Of a stretch of DNA of 8,811 nucleotides, positions 1-6,412 are shown piece after piece. Positions within the stretch are counted from its first letter, which is position 1. Every line of letters starts with the position of its first letter. This DNA is from Chloroflexota bacterium. GTDB lineage: Bacteria > Chloroflexota > Anaerolineae > JACRMK01. The translations under genes and the position numbers were made by a program. The notes under the pieces are model-generated. The model was given only the letters and a program-made list of their open reading frames with translations. It ran no database searches and was not told the DNA's origin. Where the stretch lies: positions 1 to 8,811 of the forward strand of contig JACQEC010000332.1 in NCBI GenBank assembly GCA_016200765.1. The letters run 5' to 3'.

Positions 1-108
1 CTGATCATCTTCTTCGTCGTCGGGCTTGCGCTCCTGCTGACCGTCAACGTGCCGCTGGCGATTCGCGAAGCCGAAAGCGCGCACCTGCAGGAAGCCGCCG
101 GCGCATGA
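1..108 (+). CDS. C-terminal end of a membrane protein, probably MFS transporter (partial)
   Basis: The first base is in frame with an open stretch of 35 codons that ends at TGA 106-108; the start lies outside the window. The visible tail begins with a strongly hydrophobic run (LIIFFVVGLALLLTVNVPLA) that reads as a final membrane helix, followed by a short charged cytoplasmic tail (IREAESAHLQEAAGA). A last helix followed by a short tail is common in major facilitator transporters, and the pattern recalls the UMF1/Atg22-like group, but this is recall from 35 residues only. The stop codon overlaps the start of the next gene in an ATGA arrangement, so the two are probably co-transcribed and translationally coupled. 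Confidence 0.55.
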   Translation: MIIFFVVGLALLLTVNVPLAIREAESAHLQEAAGA

Positions 109-857
109 GCGCGGCCCTGACATGGGAGCAGGTCGCGCAGAGGCCCAAAACGATGCGCCCGTTGCTCATGGCGCACCGCGGCGCGGCCGATGATTTGCCG
201 GAGAACACGCTGGCGGCGTTCGCGCTGGCGCTGGCGCAGGGCGCGGACGTGTTGGAGACCGACCTGCGCTTCACGCGCGACGACGCGCTGGTGCTGATGC
301 ACGATGCCACGGTCGAACGGACGACTGACGGCGCGGGGCGTATGGATGCGATGACGCTGGCCGAAATCAAGCGGTTGCGCGCGCGGCGGCCCTACGCCGC
401 CGAGTTCGGCGATGAGCGTGTGCCGACGTTAGAGGAACTGCTGGCGTTCACGTCCGCGCCGCTGGCGCTCGAACTGAAGGACGCGCGCTTCGCCAACCCG
501 GCCGACGCGCGGCGGCTGGTGGAGTTGCTGGCGAAATATGGCGCGCTGGCGCGATGCGCGGTGGTGTCGTTTCACCTGCCGCTGTTGCAAGCCCTCAAGG
601 CGCTTGCGCCGTCACTGCCGATTGGCATGATTACGCTCTCCAACCCTCTGCCCCTCTTCCCCACCGAGTTCCTCGGCCCGCTCTGGCCGCTGGTCTATCT
701 GAACCCGCTCTACGTCTGGTGGGCGCGGCGGCTCGGCAAGATCGTCTGCCCGCTCGACCCCGCGCCGGAGCCGCGCCTGCGCTATTACCGGCGGCTGGGC
801 GTCTCGGTCCTGCTCACGAACCACCCGGCGGTCACGGCGCAAGCACTACAGGGATAA
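105..857 (+). CDS. Glycerophosphodiester phosphodiesterase family protein
   Basis: A 250-aa protein of the GDPD TIM-barrel family, which hydrolyses glycerophosphodiesters to sn-glycerol 3-phosphate and an alcohol. Visible family motifs in order: AHRG with catalytic His24 and Arg25, PENT with Glu33 and Asn34, ETD (Glu51, Asp53) as metal ligands, MHD with His66, a PTLEE segment at 107-111, LELK with Glu123 and Lys125, and a VSF strand at 154-156. No signal peptide is visible, so it should act in the cytoplasm. The length is normal for a short bacterial GDPD. The C-terminal signature, usually TDxP, is TNHP here (238-241), and the region around 184-208 is unusually hydrophobic. The start at 105 is supported by the ATGA overlap with the preceding gene and AGGAA at 89-93. 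ATG 153 (Met17), with AGAGG upstream, is a possible alternative start just before the conserved core. The substrate is not determined. Confidence 0.9.
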   Translation: MSAALTWEQVAQRPKTMRPLLMAHRGAADDLPENTLAAFALALAQGADVLETDLRFTRDDALVLMHDATVERTTDGAGRMDAMTLAEIKRLRARRPYAAEFGDERVPTLEELLAFTSAPLALELKDARFANPADARRLVELLAKYGALARCAVVSFHLPLLQALKALAPSLPIGMITLSNPLPLFPTEFLGPLWPLVYLNPLYVWWARRLGKIVCPLDPAPEPRLRYYRRLGVSVLLTNHPAVTAQALQG

Positions 858-863
858 ACGACG

Positions 864-2003
864 ATGTACGACCTGCTCATTCAACAGGCGACCGTGATTG
901 ACCCCGCGCAGTCGCTCCACGCGCGCAAGGATGTGGCCTTTGCCGGAGGCCGCGTGGCCGCCGTTGCAGACGGCATCGAGGCGGCAGAGGCGGCGACGGT
1001 CATAGATGGCCGCGGCAAACTCCTGACCGCCGGTTGGATTGACCTGCACGTTCACGTCTTTGACGGCGTCTCCCACTATGGCATCGCGCCCGACCCGCAC
1101 TGCATCGCGCGCGGCGTGACGACCGCGGTGGACGCCGGCTCGGCGGGCGCGGACACATTTCCCGGCTTCCGCCGCTACGTGATCGAAGCCAGCGCGACGC
1201 GCCTGTTCGCCCAACTGAACATCTCCTCGCAGGGCATGATCTCGCAGGAGATGGGCGAACTGCTGGACATCCGCTGGGCGGATGTGGGCAAGGCGCTGAA
1301 GGTCATCGAGGCCAACCGCGATGTGATTCTGGGTGTGAAGGTGCGGCTGGAGCGCGATCGCGTGTGCAGTGAGGAGAGCGGCCTGCGCCCACTGCAACTG
1401 GCGCGCGAGGCCGCCGACGCCGCCGGTCTGCCGATCATGGTTCACCCGCAACTGGCGTGGGCCGACTCGCTGGACGACATCCTCGCGCTGATGCGCAAGG
1501 ACGACATCGTGACGCACTGCTTCCACGGCTTCCCGGTCTGCGGCATTCTGGACGAGCAAGGGCGGGTGCGCGAGGCGGCGCGCGAGGCCGCGGCGCGAGG
1601 CATGATCTTTGATGTGGGGCATGGGCGCGGCAGTTTCGATTGGCGCGTGGCCGAAGCCGCGCTGGCGCAAGGCTTCTGGCCGCAGACGATTTCCAGCGAC
1701 CTGCACCGCTACAACGTGGACGGCCCGGTCTATGATCTGGCGACGACGGCGTCCAAGTTCTTGCAGTTGGGTCTGCCGCTGGACGAGGTCATCGCCAGAG
1801 TCACGGCGGCGCCCGCCCGCGTCATCCGCCAACCGGACCTCGGCACCCTGCGCGTGGGCGCGTGCGGCGATGCGACCCTGCTGGAATTGCAGAGCGGCGA
1901 GTTCGCACTACGTGACGCACGTGGACAGGCGCGCACAGGCAGTCAGCGACTGATGCCGGTCGGCGTGGTGCGGGCGGGGCAGGTGTATAAGGCTGATGGC
2001 TGA
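864..2003 (+). CDS. Amidohydrolase/deacetylase family metallohydrolase
   Basis: A 379-aa member of the amidohydrolase superfamily (dihydroorotase-like binuclear metal TIM barrel). It has the small N-terminal beta segment MYDLLIQQATVIDP, then the metal site: HVH (His62, His64), a likely carboxylated lysine in GVKVR (Lys159), MVHP (His194), HCFHG (His218, His221) and SSDLH (Asp279). FDVGHGRGSF at 249-258 and ISSDLH are typical of the poorly characterised amidohydrolase/deacetylase group (EF_0837-like), from recall. The barrel is followed by a C-terminal strand region, LGTLRVGACGDATLLEL, usual for these enzymes. The protein is full length, cytoplasmic and probably active. The substrate is unknown; a cyclic amide or N-acyl compound is typical. 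Only 6 bp separate it from the GDPD gene, with AGGGA at 850-854 as ribosome-binding site, so it is probably in the same operon. The last codons and the stop lie inside a heptamer repeat array, so the C-terminal KADG tail is partly repeat-derived. Confidence 0.88.
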   Translation: MYDLLIQQATVIDPAQSLHARKDVAFAGGRVAAVADGIEAAEAATVIDGRGKLLTAGWIDLHVHVFDGVSHYGIAPDPHCIARGVTTAVDAGSAGADTFPGFRRYVIEASATRLFAQLNISSQGMISQEMGELLDIRWADVGKALKVIEANRDVILGVKVRLERDRVCSEESGLRPLQLAREAADAAGLPIMVHPQLAWADSLDDILALMRKDDIVTHCFHGFPVCGILDEQGRVREAAREAAARGMIFDVGHGRGSFDWRVAEAALAQGFWPQTISSDLHRYNVDGPVYDLATTASKFLQLGLPLDEVIARVTAAPARVIRQPDLGTLRVGACGDATLLELQSGEFALRDARGQARTGSQRLMPVGVVRAGQVYKADG

Positions 2004-2081
2004 TGGCCGATGGCTGATGGCTGATGGCGCGTTGCTATCTGCTATCTGCAATCGGCTATCGGCTATTCGCTATCGGCTATC
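1991..2081 (+). repeat. 13-unit degenerate heptamer tandem array
   Basis: Read in steps of 7 bp from 1991, the units are GGCTGAT, GGCTGAT, GGCCGAT, GGCTGAT, GGCTGAT, GGCGCGT, TGCTATC, TGCTATC, TGCAATC, GGCTATC, GGCTATT, CGCTATC, GGCTATC. The period is kept without a break over 91 bp, while the unit shifts from GGCTGAT in the first half to GGCTATC in the second. The array covers the end of the amidohydrolase gene, including its TGA at 2001-2003, and most of the spacer before recQ. It is consistent with slippage or unit turnover. No palindromic spacing or unique spacers are present, so it is not a CRISPR array. Confidence 0.9.
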
Positions 2082-2105
2082 GGGAATCTCAAACAGGCGA
2101 CGACC

Positions 2106-4340
2106 ATGACCACCTCAACCTCTCCACAACGTCTATTGCAGGAGACCTTCGGCTTCCCCGCCTTTCGCCCGGGGCAGGCAGAGGCGATTACGCATCTGCT
2201 GGCGGGACATGACACGCTGGTCGTCATGCCGACCGGCTCCGGCAAGTCGCTGATCTACCAACTCGCCGCGCTCTTACTGCCGGGTGTGACGCTCGTCATC
2301 TCGCCGCTGGTTGCGCTGATGAAAGATCAGGTGGACGCGATGGCGCGCCGCCACCTGCCCGCGACGTTCATCAACTCCAGCCTGACCGCCGCCGAGCAGT
2401 CGCGCCGCCTGCGTGCGCTGGCCTCACCCCTGCGCCCCTCTCCCAAAGTGGGAGAGGGGATGGGGGTGAGGATTGTGCTGGTTGCGCCGGAGCGCTTGCG
2501 TAGCCGCGCCTTCCGAGAGGCGCTGTCCCGCGTCCCGTTGAGCCTGCTGGTGGTGGACGAAGCGCACTGCCTGTCGCAGTGGGGGCACGACTTCCGCCCC
2601 GACTACCTGCACATCGCCGACGCGCGCGCCGAGTTCAAGCCGTCGGTCACACTGGCGATGACCGCCACCGCCACGCCGCGCGTGCAAGACGACATCGTGA
2701 CGATGCTGGGGATTCCGCAGGCCGAGCGCATCATCACCGGCTTCAACCGCCCCAACCTGACCTTCGAGGTGCTGGCGGCGCCGGACGAGCGGGCTAAGCT
2801 GGCGCTCACGCAAGCGTTTCTGAAACAGGCTGAAGGCGCAGGCATCATCTACGCCGGCACCCGACGCGACACGGAGGAGATCGCCGCGTTCGCCCAGGAG
2901 ACTATGGGCCTGCGCGCCCGCTATTATCACGGCGCGCTCGACGCGGCCACGCGCACGGAAGCGCAAGATGCGTTCATGTCGGGCGACGTGCCGCTGGTGG
3001 TGGCGACCAACGCCTTTGGCATGGGCATTGACCGGCCCGACGTGCGCTTTGTCTTGCATTATGCCATGCCCGGCTCGCTCGAAGCGTACTATCAGGAAGC
3101 GGGGCGCGCCGGTCGCGACGGACTGCCCGCGCGCGCGGTCCTGCTCTACTCGCCTAAAGACAGCGCGCTCCACGAGTTCTTCATCGAGAACGATTCGCCC
3201 GACGCCAGCGAGTTGCGCACCGTTCACAACTTCCTGAAGCGGACGGCGGCTCCCGGCGATGGCCCTGATCTGGGAGTGTCGCCGGACGCGATTGAACAGG
3301 CAACGGGCATCGGCAAAACCAAGGTGCGTGTGGCGCTTGAATTGCTGGAAGCGGCCAAAGCCCTGCGCCGCATGCCGAGCGAGGCTTTCGGCCAGATGCC
3401 GGTGGAGGTTCTGCCGCTGCCGGAGACGACCCTGCAGGCGATCTCCAAGCAAGTCGCCCAGCGCCGCGAGCACAAACGCGCCTTGCTCGACATTATGATC
3501 ACCTACGCCGAGACCGACGCCTGCCGCCGACGCACGATTTTGCAATACTTCGGCGACCACAGCCCCGCCGACGCGCCGATCTGCTGTGACAACTGTCTGG
3601 CGCGCGAGGAAACAGCCGAGGCGGGCGATCCGTTGAGCGTTACGGGTTCCGCACTAACGCCCGCGCGCCCGGCGCAGAGCCAGTCCGAGCGCGCGGCGCT
3701 GATCGTGCTCGATACGGTCGCTCGCTTGGAGTGGGAGATTGGCAAGGGCACGCTGGCCAACCTGCTCAAAGGGTCGCACGCCAAGAAGATGCAGCCTTAC
3801 ACCGGTGAGCACAACTTCGCCAAGTTTGCCGCACTGCCGACCCGCGAGATCGAGTCGCTGGTTGAGCAACTGCTGATGGCGGGCTACCTGAAGCAAACGG
3901 GAGGCGGCCGCCCCACGCTCCGTCTCAGCCCACGCGGTGAGGCGGCGCTCAAGGCGCGCGCGGCCATCACGGTTGACCTGCGCGTTGTTCAACCGGCCGC
4001 CGCACAGCGCAGTAAAGCGAAACAGCAAGCCGGAGGCACCGTGGCGCTGACCGGCCAGATGCTGGCGCGCGGCCTCACGCCTGAACAGATCGCCGCCGAG
4101 CGCGCGCTGACGGTGTATACAATCTATTCGCACCTCGCGCAGCTCATTGCCGATCAGCAGGTCGAACTCGACGCCGTCGTGCCGCGCGACACCCAAGAGC
4201 AGATTCGCGCCGCCATCGAAAAGGCGGGATCAGCCGCCTACCTCTCGCCGATCAAAGCCTTGTTGCCGGAGGAGATCAGTTACGAGGTCATTCGCTGTGT
4301 GGTGGAGGCGTGGAAGCGCGAACAGGGCGCGGCGGCTTGA
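2106..4340 (+). CDS. recQ: ATP-dependent DNA helicase RecQ
   Basis: A 744-aa superfamily 2, 3'-5' DNA helicase acting in recombination and replication-fork repair. Motifs in order: motif 0 around FGFPAFRPGQ (15-24), Walker A MPTGSGKS (41-48), motif Ia VISPLVALMKDQ (64-75), Walker B DEAH (151-154) followed by the RecQ-specific aromatic loop QWGHDFRPDY (158-167), TATAT (187-191), motif V ATNAFGMGIDRPDVR (300-314) and motif VI QEAGRAGRDG (330-339). A zinc-binding region follows, with Cys473, Cys493, Cys494 and Cys497, then an RQC winged helix (about 525-620). The C-terminal segment (about 645-740) resembles the HTH_40-type domain rather than a classical HRDC. It is longer than E. coli RecQ, partly because of a palindromic repeat translated at about residues 106-122. 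The start at 2106 has only a weak AGG (2095-2097). It stands alone after the heptamer array, and a separate transcript is likely. Confidence 0.96.
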   Translation: MTTSTSPQRLLQETFGFPAFRPGQAEAITHLLAGHDTLVVMPTGSGKSLIYQLAALLLPGVTLVISPLVALMKDQVDAMARRHLPATFINSSLTAAEQSRRLRALASPLRPSPKVGEGMGVRIVLVAPERLRSRAFREALSRVPLSLLVVDEAHCLSQWGHDFRPDYLHIADARAEFKPSVTLAMTATATPRVQDDIVTMLGIPQAERIITGFNRPNLTFEVLAAPDERAKLALTQAFLKQAEGAGIIYAGTRRDTEEIAAFAQETMGLRARYYHGALDAATRTEAQDAFMSGDVPLVVATNAFGMGIDRPDVRFVLHYAMPGSLEAYYQEAGRAGRDGLPARAVLLYSPKDSALHEFFIENDSPDASELRTVHNFLKRTAAPGDGPDLGVSPDAIEQATGIGKTKVRVALELLEAAKALRRMPSEAFGQMPVEVLPLPETTLQAISKQVAQRREHKRALLDIMITYAETDACRRRTILQYFGDHSPADAPICCDNCLAREETAEAGDPLSVTGSALTPARPAQSQSERAALIVLDTVARLEWEIGKGTLANLLKGSHAKKMQPYTGEHNFAKFAALPTREIESLVEQLLMAGYLKQTGGGRPTLRLSPRGEAALKARAAITVDLRVVQPAAAQRSKAKQQAGGTVALTGQMLARGLTPEQIAAERALTVYTIYSHLAQLIADQQVELDAVVPRDTQEQIRAAIEKAGSAAYLSPIKALLPEEISYEVIRCVVEAWKREQGAAA
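2422..2471. repeat. REP-like palindromic element inside recQ
   Basis: A 50-bp imperfect palindrome. The left arm (2422-2445) begins CCTCACCCC and ends CCCCTCTCCCA; a 3-nt loop AAG follows; the right arm (2449-2471) begins TGGGAGAGGGG and ends GGGGTGAGG. The outer 9 bp and the inner 11 bp pair perfectly, with a short mismatched section between. It matches from memory a widespread family of intergenic and sometimes intragenic palindromes that translate as PSPKVGEG on one strand and PHPLSHFGRG on the other. Here it is read through in frame by recQ as SPLRPSPKVGEGMGVR between helicase motifs Ia and II. The mobility mechanism is not visible in this window. Confidence 0.85.
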
Positions 4341-4485
4341 TCCCCACAGCCCAGCGCCCCGGTGGCTGATCTCTTTGGGATTCCGCAGGCGGACATATCG
4401 TAATTAATCTCAATCACCTCCAGCAAAGTTCTACTTTTCACGTTATGGTCAGAGACGCGATTACCTTAAAATTTGTTCGTTTTTC
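4341..4485. other. Intergenic spacer with composition change
   Basis: No gene is supported here. From 4341 to 4400 the sequence is still GC-rich and stays open in the recQ frame for 20 codons after the recQ stop, ending at TAA 4401-4403. From about 4401 onward the DNA becomes visibly richer in A and T (for example TAATTAATCTC and TTACCTTAAAATTTG). This is the apparent left edge of the two-gene island. I saw no T-run terminator: the only small hairpin (TCCG/CGGA near 4382-4393) is too weak. The A/T-rich stretch at about 4461-4485 could act as an UP-like element for the promoter that follows. Confidence 0.5.
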
Positions 4486-4512
4486 TTGACAAATCGGAAT
4501 TCGTGGTATAAT
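4486..4512 (+). promoter_or_regulatory. Near-consensus sigma-70 promoter with extended -10
   Basis: TTGACA at 4486-4491 and TATAAT at 4507-4512 both match the housekeeping consensus exactly. The spacer is 15 bp, shorter than the usual 16-18, but a TG at 4504-4505, one base before the -10 box, makes an extended -10 element. A run of T/A-rich DNA lies directly upstream. The expected transcription start is near 4519, giving a leader of about 280 nt before the ATG at 4800. AATTCG occurs twice around the -10 box (4498-4503 and 4510-4515) and could be an operator half-site, though this is speculative. Confidence 0.75.
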
Positions 4513-4519
4513 TCGCCTA

Positions 4520-4799
4520 GTTTGATCAATGGCCGGGTGCTCGTCGACAATCCTTATGAGCCACTCAAGACCCAAAGTTGCGCCGCGCACTCTTTATCGC
4601 TTTGCACAGTGGCCCTCGGGCCGAGGGAGTAGGCGGAGAGATTCAGTACGACCATATAGCTGAAGTTCAGGCTCGTTGGTCGTATTTTGTTATCTTCATG
4701 CGAATGGCTTATTGCCTCGCGGTGCTGCTCTCCCAACCGAACTATCCTTCCCGAACTTAGCGCACGGATGGCTCGACCATCCTTGACCGAAGGACGACC
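4520..4799 (+). promoter_or_regulatory. Long, possibly structured 5' leader of the EAL gene pair
   Basis: This 280-nt stretch has no convincing gene. Possible stems read by eye: CCCTCGG/CCGAGGG at 4613-4627; GGAGAG 4635-4640 with CTCTCC 4728-4733, which would close a multi-branch region; inside it TACGACCA 4647-4654 with TGGTCGTA 4677-4684 (perfect 8 bp); and GCGA-GGC 4700-4708 with GCC-TCGC 4714-4720 around a UUAUU loop. Nearer the start codon, GGATGG 4766-4771 pairs with CCATCC 4777-4782, and TCCTT 4780-4784 pairs with the Shine-Dalgarno AAGGA 4790-4794. The last two stems share bases and exclude each other. The layout resembles a translational switch, but no known riboswitch class is recognised and no folding was computed. 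Confidence 0.4.
4790..4794 (+). promoter_or_regulatory. Ribosome-binding site of the pseudo-EAL gene
   Basis: AAGGA lies 5 nt before ATG 4800 and fixes that start. It can be masked by TCCTT at 4780-4784 through a 5-bp stem with a GACCG loop. Confidence 0.7.
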
Positions 4800-6365
4800 A
4801 TGGATACACTCGTTGCCAAGTCCAAAAAATTGTCTGACTTAGAGGCCCTGAGCGCCTACCAGAAACTGCTCAGTGGACTTCGATACAGACTCGCGATTGT
4901 TGTGCCGCCCCCCCTCCCCGTCGTCGGCCCTAATGAAGAAGATGTCCAACCTCTTTCCGGCATTAGCGATTCCACCAATGGACGCCTGTTGCACCAGCTC
5001 TTTAGCCGGCTCTACCCGCTCGAGTCGATCTACCTCAAAGAACTCGGCTATCACGACGAGCAAGAGTGGCCTACTGTCTGTAAGAAACTGCTAGAAGAGT
5101 ATCATGTTGTGATCGTCGGCGGGCCACATCGCAACCCGCTTGCTCGCTGGCTACTCGATAAGGTCCAGAGCGGTTACACCTTTAAACGCAATGGCGACGG
5201 GCCCTACCAGATTTATGATCTGGACAAAGAGCAATTTAAGGCTTGCCCGGACAACCAGTCTGAGAACCAGTCCGAGGACTTTGGATTTCTGCGCTGGCTC
5301 ACACTCACAGTCCCGATCGGTGAGAATGGCAAGCAGGTCAACCAGCGGGTCATCTGGATTGCCGGCAACCACCGGCTAGGCACTACTGGCGCTACGCGCC
5401 TGCTCCTCAGCGAAGGAAACGTCAAAATACTCTCTGAGCATGTTCCAGTACCCGACCCGCACGATTTTGCCGTTCTCGTCAAGGCCGCTGGCTCCCCCAA
5501 AACCTTTACCATCGGATCCTGTAAAGTCGTCGGACCCGAATCTCTGCCCCAGTCCGTGCGGGATATTAAGGTCGAGAACAAATACGACGTCAACCTGATC
5601 GTGGCCCGCCCCACTTGGCTCTTTTTGTTGCGCTCTGAGCCGGAATTTCTCTTTGCGCCTGGCCCTTCGTTAACTACCAGTTTCGACAAGGATTGGCCCA
5701 AAAGAGCCAAAGGCCGTCCCGTGCTCTACACGCCTATCGAATCACTCTCCACTGGTCGCACCATAGGCTATCATGCACTGGCCGTGCCTACCTCACCGCC
5801 CGCTGACGAACTGGAGCGTATCAAAACTATTCTCCAGAGTGCTGCTGAGCACTCTCTCTTCTCCCGGAAACCGTATGAGCTCTATCTGCCGATTTTGGCA
5901 GGGGCATTAGATGAACCGCTCATTGATATCATCGGTCACTATAGCGGGAAGATCCCGCCGCGGCGACTCTTTCTCGAGATAGTTGACCTGGAGACCAGCC
6001 AATACGCTCAGAACGGTCACGACTCTCTTTTGAACTCTTTTTTGATCTATATTAGGAAGATGGGCATTGGCCTCTCTTTCTGCGTCACCGGCCGTCCCAT
6101 CGGTTTTCTTATCCGCTCTGAGCTGCGCCCTGAACGGGTCAAAGTCAAATGGTTTCTTGACTATATCTTGTCTCGCGACGAGAAAAAAGCGCTAGTCCGT
6201 AAACTGTTGCGCTTGCAAGAAAATACGTTTGGGCCCTATATCATCGAAGAGGGGGCTGACTCTAATGACGCCCGCTGCACCACCTATGAGAAGAAAGAAG
6301 ACGAGGAGGAAGAACCCATCCGCTTCGTCACGCGTGTCAATAAGTCAACTCCTGATCCTCAATAG
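4800..6365 (+). CDS. Signalling protein with unclassified N-terminal domain and degenerate EAL domain
   Basis: A 521-aa soluble protein with no signal peptide or membrane helix. The N-terminal part (about 28-240) carries VVIVGGPHRNP (103-113), DFGFLRW (160-166) and IAGNHRLGTTGA (187-198). These suggest a nucleotide-binding-like alpha/beta fold, but I cannot name the family. Residues about 306-500 align by eye to an EAL cyclic-di-GMP phosphodiesterase domain: YTPIESLSTGRTIGYHAL replaces QPI...GyEAL, with the catalytic Glu becoming His325; LEIVDLE keeps Glu393; FCVTG (427-431) replaces DDFG, losing both Asp; VKVKW keeps Lys448; IIEEGAD keeps Glu484. The usual Asn motif is also lost (LYLPIL). 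It is therefore probably a catalytically dead EAL that binds a ligand or a partner. It ends in an acidic stretch (KKEDEEEEP). The next gene, an intact EAL, starts 47 bp downstream and is the likely partner. G+C content is lower than in the flanking genes. Confidence 0.75.
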   Translation: MDTLVAKSKKLSDLEALSAYQKLLSGLRYRLAIVVPPPLPVVGPNEEDVQPLSGISDSTNGRLLHQLFSRLYPLESIYLKELGYHDEQEWPTVCKKLLEEYHVVIVGGPHRNPLARWLLDKVQSGYTFKRNGDGPYQIYDLDKEQFKACPDNQSENQSEDFGFLRWLTLTVPIGENGKQVNQRVIWIAGNHRLGTTGATRLLLSEGNVKILSEHVPVPDPHDFAVLVKAAGSPKTFTIGSCKVVGPESLPQSVRDIKVENKYDVNLIVARPTWLFLLRSEPEFLFAPGPSLTTSFDKDWPKRAKGRPVLYTPIESLSTGRTIGYHALAVPTSPPADELERIKTILQSAAEHSLFSRKPYELYLPILAGALDEPLIDIIGHYSGKIPPRRLFLEIVDLETSQYAQNGHDSLLNSFLIYIRKMGIGLSFCVTGRPIGFLIRSELRPERVKVKWFLDYILSRDEKKALVRKLLRLQENTFGPYIIEEGADSNDARCTTYEKKEDEEEEPIRFVTRVNKSTPDPQ

Positions 6366-6412
6366 CGCAATCCTTCAGTACAATCTTTCGCCCTCATCGC
6401 AGCCACCCGATA

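Noticed and set aside
846..1832. Long open frame on the minus strand opposite the amidohydrolase gene (328 codons)
   Set aside because: It mirrors a gene with complete metal-binding motifs, is rich in Arg, His and Ala as expected of an antisense frame in GC-rich DNA, and shows no domain motif.
1991..2081. Heptamer array as a CRISPR array
   Set aside because: Units are contiguous 7-mers with no unique spacers and no cas genes nearby.
2424..3560. Long open frame on the minus strand opposite recQ (378 codons)
   Set aside because: The plus strand carries all RecQ motifs here. The minus-strand product is low-complexity and starts or ends in the palindromic repeat.
4529..4760. Small open frames in the leader (45 codons from ATG 4529; 60 codons from TTG 4578)
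   Set aside because: Neither has a Shine-Dalgarno or a recognisable product, and both overlap the possible RNA stems. A regulatory leader peptide cannot be excluded but is unsupported.
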